A stretch of DNA of 64,000 nucleotides from Lantana camara (lineage: Eukaryota; Streptophyta; Magnoliopsida; Lamiales; Verbenaceae): NCBI GenBank assembly GCA_037501455.1, contig CM074858.1, positions 94,772,501 to 94,836,500 on the forward strand, given 5' to 3'. How positions within the stretch are numbered: position 1 is the first letter of the stretch; every line of letters starts with the position of its first letter. The notes beneath the pieces are model-generated. The model was given only the letters and a program-made list of their open reading frames with translations. It was not told the origin of the DNA and did not search any database. Below, one piece after another: positions 10,217 to 22,608 of the stretch. Position numbers and translations under genes: made by a program.

Positions 10217-12738
10217 TGTAGCACCCAGAACGCTAGGCACCACATCCCCCGCACTATAGCCCCAATCCACATATGAAATGGTCAATCCATACATGGACCA
10301 AAGCTATAGCGAACGGGAGACAATAAAAAAAACAACATCAACGCTAGGCGGGACTAACCCCAAACCAAACAATCAACTCAGAGTAATAAAAGCGGAAGCA
10401 ATAAGTCATTCAATACTTATAGGTACCATATTTACATATCTACTAATAGATACCAACAATTACATTATCAATACAATATCATCTCCCAAAATGAGCCAAG
10501 GCATGCTACAAAATCTTATCAAGTTGCCATACATGAACAAAATAGATGAAGTATCGATGCGTGAACAAAATATGAGGTGAAGTGTGCTAGACCCAAATTT
10601 AAAGACAAGCTAGACTCTAAATTCCAGCCTAGCACACACCTGCAAAACTGAAAAGTTGAGGTGTCAGTCCAACACCCACTGAGCGAGGGGTTATAAATAA
10701 ATATATGCGCACATACATGCAAGTTATAATCTCGGGTAATAAGTTTGGGAAAATAACAATACAATTTAGTAAAATAAGAGATTCTATTGCCCGAGGTTAC
10801 AACTAATTCAATTTATCAATTAGTCAATTCAATACAATCAATTCGTGGCCCGACGAGTGAGGGCAATTCTCCAACCTTACTCCGACTGTGTACAATCAAT
10901 CAATCAATTATTAGGTGATTAGGTGATCAAGCAACTCATTACGGTGCACAAGTAGCAGTTTCAATAACACCTTCTTCCTACGGGTGATGGTGGGATTGCA
11001 AGGCCCTACCATCCAATCAATCTGGGCAGAGGGTACGTGAATCCCTAAGCCCGGAACTCCTTCCTCCCCTAATCTCCTAGGGGGTTCAGGGGTCATCCCA
11101 ATTTGGTGAGGATAGCTCTTGAGTTACCCGTCAGCCCGTGCTTTCCCGGTTGGCTCGAGTCACTACCCTCGGGCCCACAGTGCAATACAATACTCGCGAA
11201 AACAATCAATCAATACAATAGTTGGGTAAAACCTTTGAAAACCAATACCATTTGAAAACTATAGATATATAGATACGTTTTGGCTTAAAACTTCACATAG
11301 GGTTATATGGGTTCTAGGTATCTAGAATTAAACCTCACCTGAACGACCCAAAACAAACAAGGAAACAGCTCACGGGGCCTACTCCTCGTCACCAGGAAGC
11401 TGGTCTGTGCAAGAAAGACAATTGTCCGTGAGACAAGACTCAAACCAAATAGGACGAACGGTGATAATGCAACGAGATGACAAGTATTATGGAATTTAAC
11501 ATGAAAATATCTTGTTTTAACATGTATTCTATCATAAAATAGCAATTAGGGGTCAAAGAAATGATTGGATAAAAATGGTAAAATTTTATGCAGTAACATG
11601 GGTTTTCTATCAGCGGTATGGGAACGGTCGTTCCGGCTTCCCTTTGAAATTGGGAAGGGCCGTTCCCATGGCCCTTCAGAAACTCGCCAGCGTTTTTAAA
11701 ATGGAAAATGCGTTTTAGCTGGGAACGGCCGTTCCCAGTCTCGCTGGCCTTCCTGACTCAGAAGCCTGGGAACTCCCGTTCCCAAAATGCACTAAGGCGG
11801 GAATGGTCGTTCCCAGTTTCTGCAAATTTGAGAAACAGAGCAGCAACAACGAATCAACAACAACCAACAAAATGAAATCAAACCAAGATAAAATGCATAT
11901 ATTTCATGCAGTACACATACTAGCATACATATAGATCAATAACAACTCAAATAAACACCCATTTCCATGCTAGATCATCAAGAATCATACATTTGAAACC
12001 CATATCAACACTCATGCTCCAAGTCCATACAACTTAAGATAAATGCATCCAACTTAAGCTCAAAGTTCATAAACAAGTTCCCAACAACAAATACACAATT
12101 TAACCAATTCAATATAAAACCCTATCTATACCATATATTCAAGAAAATCACCAATTCTCCAAAAATACCTCAAATGCAAGAGATGGATGATAAGATGAAT
12201 ATATGATGTTGATGATGCTTCTATGATCCCAAATCCCACACAAATGATGCTTGGATGATGAAATCTCCCACTTCTCTTGGTAGGGTTTTGGTTCGGTTGA
12301 CCAAGGAAGAAAATGGAGCAAGTATGAAAGGTGTATGTATGTAATGAACAAGGTACGTGATTGCTGCTATGTAAGGGGAAGAAAATGACCAAATTGTAAT
12401 TAAGTCCTTCCATTTATTAAGTTATGCAATTAGGTCCATTTTCATAACAATTGATCAATTAGGTCCAATGCAATTAAGTCCTCAAGTTCATGAAATTTAG
12501 CAAGTAAAGAGATAAAGAAATTAAATCAAGTTCGGGAAATTAATTCACGATGCAATCAAGTTCAATTTATGCAATAATTATAATATGATATGAATTTCAA
12601 TAAAAATACTTAGAATATAATTTTATAAAATTATGTCATGACATGGAAAATCAAAGAAATGATCAATTAATAATTAAATTACAACTCTCAAACTCACACG
12701 TGTCGTTCACCTGAATTGCCGAAAGCTGGGGCGTTACA
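10217..12738 (-). mobile_element. Solo gypsy LTR 'B', nested in LTR A
   Basis: Starts tgtagcaccc and ends gcgttaca (2522 bp). Flanks are cagcc (10212-10216) and tagcc (12739-12743), a 5-bp duplication with one C/T difference. LTR A continues without loss on the other side (gtcagcc, then cttgctttcccgg). It has the same blocks as A: ccacatcccccgcac near 10241-10255, the hairpin region near 10658-10692, and five palindromes at 11619-11814. It is similar to A but clearly diverged. Confidence 0.9.
11619..11814. repeat. Palindrome cluster in LTR B
   Basis: Five 16-bp palindromes or near-palindromes of the form gggaacg-NN-cgttccc, at about 11619, 11652, 11721 (perfect gggaacggccgttccc), 11768 and 11799, with 15-55 bp between them. 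Confidence 0.85.
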
Positions 12739-13248
12739 TAGCCCTTGCTTTCCCGGTTGGCTCAAACACTAACTCTCTGGCCCACAGTGCACAGTACAAT
12801 ATACTCGCCCAAAACACGATCAATCAATACAGTACAATTCAGTAAATCAGTTGACAATCGATAGCGTTTGGAAAACTATAGATATATAGATACCTTTTGG
12901 CTTAAAACATCACATAGGGTTGTAAGGGTTCTAGATATCTAGCAATTAAACCTCACCTGTGCCGACAAAATAAAGAGAAGGACACGGCCTAAGAACCCCA
13001 CTCCACGTCACTGAGGTGCTGGTCTATGCAACAAAGACAAGTGTACATAAGACATGACTCAAATGAACCAATTAGGACGAACGGCGTAACATGACATGAA
13101 ATGATGAGAATGGACAATTATCAAATGCCATGATCATATTTAAACATAAAACAATCATATACTATCATGTAAGGATCAATTAAAGGCAAAGAAATAGAAT
13201 TGAATTGGTAAAATTCATGCAGAAACTCATAAACACAATCTGGAGCAT

Positions 13249-13469
13249 GGGAACGACCGTTCCGGGTTTGAACTAGAAATGGGAAGGGCCGTTCCCGGCT
13301 CGCCGAAACACTCCCGCACGTCTGTAAAGATTTTGGAAACTTTGGGGCTGGGAACGGCTGTTCCGGCCACAGGCCAAACTGGTAAGGGCCGTTCCCAGGT
13401 TCGCGAGCCAGCTGTCATGGATGGGAACGGCCGTTCCCAGAATGAACTGGGACGGGAAGGGCCATTCCC
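13249..13469. repeat. Palindrome cluster in LTR A
   Basis: Six units of the same gggaacg/cgttccc type at about 13249, 13281, 13350, 13382, 13423 (perfect) and 13454. The sequences between them are not conserved with LTR B. Confidence 0.85.
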
Positions 13470-14273
13470 ATTAGATAGTAGAGGCAGAAAACAGAGCAGA
13501 TGCAGGGGAGTTTCGGCCAAAACAACAACAATAACAAAACACCATATTCAAGCACCAAAAAGTATATAATTCAAGTAATAAACATGCTAGCATACTTATA
13601 GTTCAATAATAACTCATATAAACACTCAAATCCATGCTTAACCATCAAGAATCATCAAGATCTAACCCAAATATGAACTCATGCTCCAAGCTTATAAACT
13701 TCAAAATATATACATCAAATCCAAGCTATAACCATATAATCATGCTTTCAATAACTAAAACACATTTTATCAAGCTCAAATCACAACCCTAGTTACCACT
13801 CATGATTCAAGAGTTCATATAAATCTCCAAGGTTACCTTAAATGGAAGAAATAGAAGAAAAGAGATGAAGATATGATGATGATGATGCTTCTAATCCACA
13901 ATTCCTTCACAAATTATAGCTTGAATTGGATGAAATCCTTTCTCTTCTTGGTAGGGTTTGGATCGGGATAAGGGGGAGAGAGGAGTGATCAAGTGTGCAA
14001 ATGTTTGTATGCAATAAAATGATATATGCTAGATATTATATGATTAAGCTCCAATTGCAATTTAATCCCTCCAATTCATAAGTCATGCAATTAGGTTCAA
14101 TCTCATGGAAAATGATCAATTAAGTCCAAGACTATTTCATGCAATTAGGTCCTCAAATTAAGGAAGGTGATTAATTAAGGACAATTAAGTAATTAAACAA
14201 TTAAGTCATAATTGGCAATTATTTCACATTATATCACATATTGCATAATTGAAAATTGGGGTGTTGCAAAAAC

Positions 14274-15880
14274 CCTGTGTTATCGCAAAATAGCAAGGAA
14301 AACCCTATGATATAAAAATTCTCATAAGAGACCTAGTGTATATGAAAAAATTAGTCACCGCCCCTTATATTCATTTACTAATTTTTTTGAAGTTAAGTAC
14401 CAACTTTACCCATTGTTGCATTATTTCTTTTCACTTTGATTTTTATTTGAATTTTAATTTGAAGAAATATAATTCTTTTCCTTTTTCTGTTTCTTCTTCG
14501 TCAACCATTAACTAGGTCACCGCTGCATCATGGTCGTCTGCACAAAATAACCGTAACTACCATCGGTGTCAGCACAAAAAAGCACACATTCACTATTCTC
14601 CATTTTCCTATTAAATCATTGTAGAAGTTTTTCCGAATGAATTTATTTGATATCCTGCGTAAAGCGGTTCATAGATTTAGGCTTTCCTTTTTGAATTTTC
14701 TAATATCTCAAGATTTTGGGCAATTAAATTTTTGTTTTGGAGAAGATAAACAAGCACGGGCCTGAGGAAGGGGAGCTCTGGATCTAAATTTTCTCACTTC
14801 TTCCCTCTGAGAGTGTGTGTGAGTTTTCTGTTAATATTTGTGTTTTCAGATTGTGTGTTGCGTGAGAGCCGATGGTGGCAGTGGGCTGGTTGTCAAAAGG
14901 CTAGGAATTGTGGTTGTGAAGATAACTGTTGGTGGTGGATAAGGTGTTGGTGGGTGAGTTTGAGAGAGTTGCTGGTGCTAGTATTGAAGGCTGGTGTAGG
15001 CAGTGCTGGAGGAGAAGACGGTGGTGGCGCTGCCGATGGTGAAGAAGGTGGTGGCGGTGGGGTAGCCAAGTGAAGGTGGAGGCGATGGTGGTAATAGCAA
15101 CGGAGGAAACACAAGTGAAAAGCAAAGAAAAATAAATAACAACTAGTAGCAAAAAGAAAAATATTAAATTAAAAATTTCATATTATTAATTAATTTATAA
15201 TTATTTTTAATATAATTATACTTTTATGATAAATAAATGAATAATAAAATAAGAAAATATTAAATTAGTATAAAGTAATATTTCAAGTAAAAACTAAAAA
15301 ATATTAAAATATATATATAAAATAAAAAATTTGAATGAGGGGAGGGAAAAAAAAAACAAAGAATTAAAATAAATAGAAAAGAAAAGAATTTGAGAATTTA
15401 ATATGGAAGAGATTAACTAGAAAACTGCTAAAACGTGTATAGAATTTGTGTTAAAAAATAAATAGAAAAAAAAAAAAAGAGTCCATGACACAATTGGGTC
15501 TATCGCTTAATATAATATTATAGATAAAAAAAATCTTTAAGAAAAAGGTAAAATAAAATATAATTACTAATATTTTTTAAACTTTTAATATTTTAAAATA
15601 CATCAACCATTGAATATGTACAAAAAGATCAAACAATCCAAATTTTATGATATTATTATATTTAATTTTAATATTGAGGGCATGATTGTCTTTTCAACTT
15701 TAATTATGCTAAAAGGAGTACTCCCACTTGCAATTTAAGCGTGTGAATTTTCAATCGCGAGTTCAGGGTTTTCGGAACTAATTTATATATTTCACAAGGT
15801 TCTCTATGAGATATTTTATATCATAAGGTCTAACGTGTTTATTAGCTATTTCATAGGGGCCTTCAAGAAAAAAACCCTTT
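14274..15880. mobile_element. Candidate inverted-repeat element upstream of the LecRK
   Basis: The left end (about 14285-14355) and the reverse complement of the right end (about 15775-15870) share aaatagc, then tatgatataaaa, tctcata and aaattagt in the same order, roughly 70% alike. The interior is AT-rich apart from a G-rich patch at 14860-15090. No transposase is seen. The exact ends and target duplication are unclear, partly because LTR A lies at the left end. A Mutator-type MITE is possible. Confidence 0.4.
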
Positions 15881-15945
15881 ATTTATACATGATAGAATCA
15901 ATAGTATCCACAATATGAGAAACACGAGATATACTAAGTACTAAC

Positions 15946-16038
15946 ATGGTTGCTTTTCTTGTCTTGTTTCTCCTCCTAATTTCTGCAGCAAATGCTCAAA
16001 CAAGATACTCAAATATAAGCCTAGGCTCTTCTCTAACA
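15946..16038 (+). pseudogene. LecRK piece 1: signal peptide and mature N-terminus
   Basis: The ATG at 15946 opens a hydrophobic leader (MVAFLVLFLLLISAANAQ) followed by TRYSNISLGSSLT, the usual start of a LecRK B-lectin domain. The frame is cut at ctctaaca (16031-16038), the target duplication of the hAT-like element. The same eight bases at 17617-17624 restart the same frame. Confidence 0.85.
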
Positions 16039-17616
16039 CATGGTTCTCCGGAATGCCGCGATAATGGCCGGAACGGGCGTTCCGGAACCAGATCGGCCAC
16101 TGTCGTTCCACCTTGATGGGTATGGAACGCCGGCACATTGGAGCGGGGGTGGAACGCCGCGAAATCGGCTGGAACGGCGTTCCACCCCGTTTTCTGGGCG
16201 AGTAACGGATTGAATCGGAAAAAAACGGCCAGGAACGGCCATGGAACGGTCATGAAAACGGTGGGTGGATGAAGCTGCCATCTCAGTTTGCTCCGCCATG
16301 GGTGAGTGCTGTCAAATGTGCAGAGTGATGAAGACGGAGGCGTAGCAGTAAAGTAATGGGAAAAAATTAGGTATTTCATTTAATTAATAATATTAGTGGG
16401 CTAAAATATAAATGGGCTCTAATTTTTTTTAATGGATTGATTCAAAGATTATGGGCTAAATAAAATGGTTCATCACTTTTATGTAAAAATGATTAATTAA
16501 ATTAAATTATATGTGTAAATAAATATCACAAAAGTGAATTTGTAATTAATAAAATTTTATGCTTCAAATTTTCAAAGTTTTTATCAAAAAAAATATTATT
16601 TTAACTGATAACACCGGAAATTGGTCGCCTTTGAAAGTGTGTAATCGGCTTCGAATCTCCGACGAATCAATGGAGTGTGGGTTCTTTTCACCAATTCGGT
16701 TGTTTGAATTGAGAACAGTTGAGTAGAAATTTCGGCAGAGTTTTGGTATATCTTTGTATGCGTGTCCTGTTCTGGTGAAAGAAACCGATTTTTATACCCT
16801 AGGTTAGAGAGCACGCGAGCTCGTTCTAACTTAGTGGGTGCGAGAATTATGGACCACGTACTTAGAATGCGAGGTGTTGGAGAGTGGGGGGTAACCGTCA
16901 ACATTGGGCTCGTGCTGAGTGCTCGAGGGGCGAGCACTTACACGCTGAGCACTTATAAGATGAGCACTTGCCTTAGCCACTTTTAAGGGATATACCAAGC
17001 TCTTACAAGGTGAGCGCTCTTACGAGGTGGGCACTCTTACGAGGTGAGCACTCTTATGACGTGGGCACTCTTACGAGGTGAGCACTCTTACGAGGTGAAC
17101 ATTCTTTAGAACGAAGTGGGCTCTCTTACGAGGTGAACACTCTATAGAATGAGGACTTACCTTAGTCAATTTAGCTAGTTTATAGAACGAGGTTCATAGA
17201 TAATCTAAAATACGAGAGAGTCACTTAGTTATTTTTACCATTATCATTAATATTTGTAAATTATCCTCGCCGAAGAGATTATAAGTATATAAGTATCGTG
17301 GATTACATTGCTCCTCATAAGAAATATTATGTGTTGTCAAATACACTGCTCCTCAGAAAAGAAACACAATTTGAGTTTTTTTGGCTTATTATTTCACTTA
17401 TTATTAGTTAATAATGTATTGTTATTTGGTTATTATAATATTTGTGGTGTTATATGATAATGAAAAACCTTCTATTTGTATTGATGCATTAATCAATTAT
17501 TTTTAATGTAAAAATGCATTCCGTTCAACAAAGTGCCACGACCGTTCCGCGACATGACGCTGGAACTGGAACGGTGCCCCCCGCTCCGTTCCCCGCGGTC
17601 GCGACTGCGAACCATG
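16039..17616. mobile_element. Non-autonomous hAT-like element, TSD ctctaaca
   Basis: Ends are catggttc and gaaccatg, an 8-bp inverted repeat, with 8-bp duplications ctctaaca at 16031-16038 and 17617-17624. An 8-bp TSD and subterminal repeats fit the hAT superfamily. Subterminal parts are rich in ggaacg/cgttcc half-sites: about 16060-16260 on the left and 17515-17600 on the right. The middle is AT-rich and holds a tandem repeat (17001-17150) but no transposase. Confidence 0.8.
17001..17150 (+). repeat. Tandem repeat of about 17-18 bp
   Basis: About eight units of the type ttacgaggtgagcactc, with small changes such as gggcactc, run head to tail inside the hAT-like element. Looser copies reach back to about 16920. 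No coding meaning is seen. Confidence 0.8.
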
Positions 17617-18937
17617 CTCTAACACCCACAACAAACTCATCATGGCCGTCACCATCCGGCCTGTTTGCCTTTGGTTTCGTCCAGCAAAGTAATGGTTATG
17701 TGGTCGCCGTCTTTCTTGCCGGCATACCAGAAAAGACTATTGTCTGGACGGCAAACAGGGATAATAATCCCACAGTTCCCGTCGACGTTGTTTTGCAGTT
17801 AACTCGTGATGATGGAAGGCTAATACTGCGACAGAGCGCAGGTCAGACCATTGATGTTGTCATCTCTTCCCTGCGCGACATTGCATCAGCTTCGATGCTT
17901 GACAACAACAACTTTGTGTTGTATGATTCTGATTCAAGGGTGATTTAGTAGAGCTATGATCATCCGACGGATACCCTTTTGCCAGGCCAGCGCCTTTCAC
18001 CAGGACAAGAGCTTTTCTCCAATGCTTCAAAGAGCGACTTGCGAAGAAGGATTTTCAGGCTGAAGATGCAAACTGATTTGTACCTTGTGCAGTACCCCGT
18101 GAATACTCCAGACATGGGTCCATATGCTTACTACGCTACGCACGCAGTCGGGTTGGGGAACAATATTTCCTTGAATCTTGAGAAGGATGGTTATCTTTAT
18201 TTGTTCAATGGAAGCACTATTGTGACAAATTTAACCCAAGGAGGGTACCCCGCTGTAAGAACTATATATCTCATGAGAATAGATGTGGATGGTATTGTTT
18301 GTTTGTACTCGAGATGTTTAAATGGTGCAGGCAATTGAAGTACAATATGGCTATCTGTAACTGATATATGTGCCCCAAAAGGCTTATTTGGGCTCAATGG
18401 TTTTTGTGTTCATATTGATGATGTTGCTAATTGTAGATGTCTTCCAGGTTATGATTTCGTTCAGCCAGGCAACTGGACTACTAGATGCAAAAGAAGTTCG
18501 ATAGAAGAAGTTTGTGGGAACAAGGATCAAAGAGTGAAATTTGAGATCAGAACAACGACCAACACTGTATGGGAAGATAATCCCTATGAAATTTTGAACA
18601 CAATAACTGAAGAGGAATGTAAGAAAGCTTGTCTTGAGCACTACGATTGTGAGGTGGCTTTCTTTAAAGATCTCCGCTGTAGAAAGCAAAAGCTTCCACT
18701 CAGATATGGAAGGAGGAGACTGAGCCACTCAAACACTGCTCTAGTCAAAATGAGCATTTTGGGACTAGAGACATCAAGATCTCCAGGCAATTCAAGCAAA
18801 GAAAATAGAGCAAGGGATTCGACTAGACATCCTAATTAGTACCATTTCACTTTTTGTTCTAGCTATCTTGGTCTTAGTCTTTTCTTGGATATATGTTAGT
18901 CGAAAAAAGGCAAGAGGATCTCCGCGGTTGCAGTAGT
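17617..18937 (+). pseudogene. LecRK piece 2: lectin, EGF/PAN and transmembrane part
   Basis: Opens with LTPTTNSSWPSPSGLFAFGF, a standard B-lectin start. Two adjacent stops (TAG TAG at 17946-17951) stand where relatives have Trp-Gln, just before the conserved HPTDTLLPGQ. A TGA at about 18337 stands where Trp is expected (GAGN-W-ST). Next come a Cys-rich EGF-like segment (about 18365-18490) and a PAN-like segment with EECKKACLEHYDC (about 18612-18650). Near 18800 a frameshift moves the transmembrane helix ISLFVLAILVLVFSWIYV and the basic SRKKARG anchor into another frame. The piece ends at the copia insertion. Confidence 0.85.
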
Positions 18938-19311
18938 TGTTGAAATATGATTTAAAATATAGTTTTCTTATTATTATTTATTAGAGTCTGAATTAATTAG
19001 TCATATGTTTTTCTGTTTCTTACCGACGTTTATTTTAGTAAGTCATGTCTGTTAGTGGAGTCTTGGAAGAAGTGGGTACAATTTACTGGTTTATTATTAG
19101 TTGAGTCATGGAGAAGTGGGTTATGCTTGGTGGAGTATTTTTAGGAGTCTTTGGCTGTACTTATGCCTATATAAAGGCACGTTTGTTTAGATTATTAGGA
19201 ATGTAGAAAAATCTTCTCCAATTATTTTCTCTTATCTATTGCAAAAAACTATTATTGCCTTTACTTTGTAAATTAAGGTCTTTTATTTTTTTTCCCTATT
19301 TTTCTTCTACA
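18938..19311 (+). repeat. 5' LTR of the LecRK copia
   Basis: Begins tgttgaaata and ends ttctaca, directly before the primer-binding site. The TATA-like tatataaag near 19169 is a plausible core promoter and is kept in the 3' LTR near 24632. Confidence 0.85.
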
Positions 19312-22300
19312 AAAGTGGTATCAGTCCATGTTCCCATGGTAGAAAACGGGAATTCTATCAACATTTTTCAGCCGATGATTCCAATTTTTAAAGGCGAGAA
19401 TTATGAATTCTGGAGTATCAAGATGAAGACCTTATTCAAGTCTCAATATTTATGGGACTTAGTGGAGCATGGGTTTAACGACCCTGACGAAGAAGGCAGG
19501 CTGAAAGAAAACAAAAAGAAGGACTCCAAGGCATTGTTCTTCATCCAACAGGCTATTCATGAGTCTGTGTTTTCTCGAATTATGGCAGCAAACACATCAA
19601 ATGAGGCATGGTCAATTTTACACAAGGAGTTTCAAGGGTCATCAAAGGTAATTGTTGTTAAACTTCAGACTCTCCGACGTGAATTTGAGACTTTATTTAT
19701 GAGCAATGGAGAATCTGTTCAAGATTTTTTGTCAAAAGTTTCTGCAATTGTCAGTCAAATGAGGTCTTTGGGAGAGCAAATTAGTGATAAAAAAATTGTT
19801 GAAATTTTTTTGAGAAGTTTACCACCCAAATTTGATCACATTGTTACTACTATTGAAGAGTCTAAGTATTTATCTACATTTTCCTTTGATGATCTAATGG
19901 GTTTTTTGCAAACACATGAGACAAGAGTTAACAAGTCTCATGAAAAAAGAGATGAAAAGGCTCTTCAGGTAAAGGGAGAAACATCAGGTTACTCGAAAAG
20001 AGGTGGTACAAGAAGATATGGCTATCATGGCAGAGGCGGTGGTTTTAATGGAAGAGGTGGCTTCTATGGCAGAGGAAACAACAGATTCCACAAGAAGCAG
20101 GTTGATTCTCAAAATTCTGAAGAGAAAAGGCAGCACAGAGATGTCACTTGTCGTTATTGCAAGCAGGATGGTCATACTATAGCAAATTGCTGGAAATTAA
20201 TGAAGCAAGCAAATTTTGTAGAAGAGACCAGAGAGGAACGTCTGTTCATGGCTCGATGTAATGATACAAATGTCACAACTGATTTTTGGTTCCTTGACAG
20301 CGGCTGTTCGAACCATATGACAGGAATAAAGTCCTTATTTCGTGAGCTTGATGAGACACACAAAGTGACAGTGAGACTTGGTGATGACAAGCTAATTCAA
20401 GTTGAAGGAAAATGAACAGTAGCCTTAGAGGTAGATGGTGGTAAACTCAAACTTCTTTATGATGTTCTTTTCGTTCCTAGCTTGTCACATAACTTGCTAA
20501 GTGTTGGACAATTGATGGTCAATGGTTATTCTATTATGTTTGATTGTGGTGCATGTGTGATTAGAGATAAAAAATCTGGTCAAGTTGTCGTGAATGTCTC
20601 TATGGCTGAAAATAAGATGTTTCCACTTGAAATCTCTAATGTTAATCATCATGCTCTTGCTATTAGTAAATAAAATGAGTCAAATTTATGGCACTTGTGG
20701 TATGGGCACTTGAATGTTAAGGGACTACAGTTATGGAGCAGAAAAGAAATGGTTTATGGCCTTTCTAAAATTGAGTCAATTAAATTGTGTGAAGGTTGCA
20801 TATATGGAAAGCAAAGTAAGCTACCCTTTCCTATAGGCAAGTCTCGGAGAGCCTCTAAATTACTTGAATTGGTGTACGCTGATTTTTGTGGGCCTATGAG
20901 GACTAAATCTTTTGGTGGTAGTCAGTATTTCTTGCTTTTTACTGATGATTACAGCCGTATGAGTTGGGTATATTTTCAACAACTCAAGTCAGAGACATTT
21001 GACAACTTTAAGAGGTTCAAAGCTTATGTTGAAAAACAGAGTGGTGCATCAATAAAAACACTTCAAACGGACAGAGGAGGTGAATTTTTATCTGGAAAAT
21101 TTTTCTTCTTTTTACGAAGAAAATGGTATTTGCAGGGAATTGACAGCACCTTACACACCGGAACAAAATGGTGTGGCTGAACGGAAGAACCAAACAGTTG
21201 TTGAGATGGAAATAAGCATGTTGAACGCTAAAAGTCTTCCAAATGATTTTTGGGCTGAAGGAGTTGCTACTGTAGTTTATCTTCTGAATTTATCACCTAC
21301 GAGGGCAGTTCCAAATTAGATTCTTTTTCAAGCTTGGAATGGTTTCAAGCCTTCTGTAAGCCATTTACGTGTTTTTGGTTGTATTGCCTATAGTTTCATT
21401 AATTCTGAAAATAGGAGAAAATTAGATGAAAAGGCAATAAAATGTATCTTTGTGGGTTATTGTACTCAATCTAAAGCATATAAACTGTATAACCCTGTAA
21501 ATGGCAAATTAGTTATAAGCAGGAATGTTGTATTTGATGAAGAAGTCAGCTGGAATTGGAACACAAATGAAACAGTAGCAGAAATTCATATTCCAGCAAA
21601 TATTGAAGCTCAAATTGAAGCTAATAGTAGTGTTCCAGCGAATACATCAGATTCCTCTGAGCCAACTACACCGATGAACAACCCTCAAACAACTTCAGAA
21701 AGTTCTTCTGAAGAAACTCCTCCAAGAAAATTCAGGTCATTGCGAGAGATATATGCTAGTACACAAGCCTTATTTGTGGCTGAGCCAACAAATTATGCAG
21801 AAGCATTTGTCAAAGAAGAGTGGAACAAAGCAATGGTGGAAGAGTTGAGTGCCATCAACCAAAATCACACATAGGAGTTGGTGGATTTGCCAGATGGGGA
21901 AAAATGCTATCTGGTTAAAATGGGTTTTCAAAACTATATATAAACCCCGATGGAAGTATTGAAAGGCACAAAGCATGACTCGTTGCAAAGGGATATGCCC
22001 AGACTTACCACATTGATTATGAAGATACGTTCTCTTCCGTGGTGAGGTTTGAAAACCGTGAGAATTGGCTGCTTATATAAAATTACCGGTTTATCAGTTT
22101 GATGTTAAGTCAACCTTTCTAAACGAAGAGCTCTTGGAGGAGGTGTATGTTTCTCAACCAGAAGGATTTATCATCAAAGGCAAGGAAGGCAAATTTTATA
22201 AATTGAAAAAGGCGTTGTACGACTTAAAACAAGCACCAAATTGGTTTAGCAAGATAGACGGTCATTTCAGCTCAAACGGGTTTGTGAAAAGTGATAATGA

Positions 22301-22608
22301 GTCTACTCTTTATTTGAAGAGGTGAGGTACCCATTTTCTTATGATTTGCCTCTATGTTGATGATATAATCTATATGGGTTCATCTACTACTTTAATTAAT
22401 GAGTTCAAAGTTAGTATGATGGGAAAGTTTGAGATGACTGATTTGGGATTATTGCATTACTTTCTTGGTCTTGAAGTGCTGCAAAAGAAGGATGGGATTT
22501 TTATTTCTCAAATGAAATATGCTTCTGATTTTCTTAAAAGGTTTAATATGTTGAATTGCAATAGAGAAGCTACACCTATGAATTTGAATGAGAAGTTATA
22601 GATTGATA

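Larger units (their letters stand above)
9365..14268 (-). mobile_element. Solo gypsy LTR 'A', split by a nested LTR
   Basis: Starts tgtaacatcc and ends gtgttgca, flanked by aaaac on both sides (9360-9364 and 14269-14273). Without the nested LTR (10217-12738 plus TSD) it is about 2.38 kb. Its sequence is related, in reverse, to the LTRs of the gypsy element at 25196-35308. Shared blocks include the ccacatcccccgcac motif near 9395-9409, the hairpin block near 9742-9775, and a palindrome cluster at 13249-13469. No internal region accompanies it, so unequal recombination has probably removed the rest of the element. Confidence 0.9.

Noticed and set aside
14813..15073. Trp/Cys/Gly-rich ORF on + and His/Pro-rich ORFs opposite
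   Set aside because: Low-complexity ggtggtggcggtgg repeats. No domain or conserved start.
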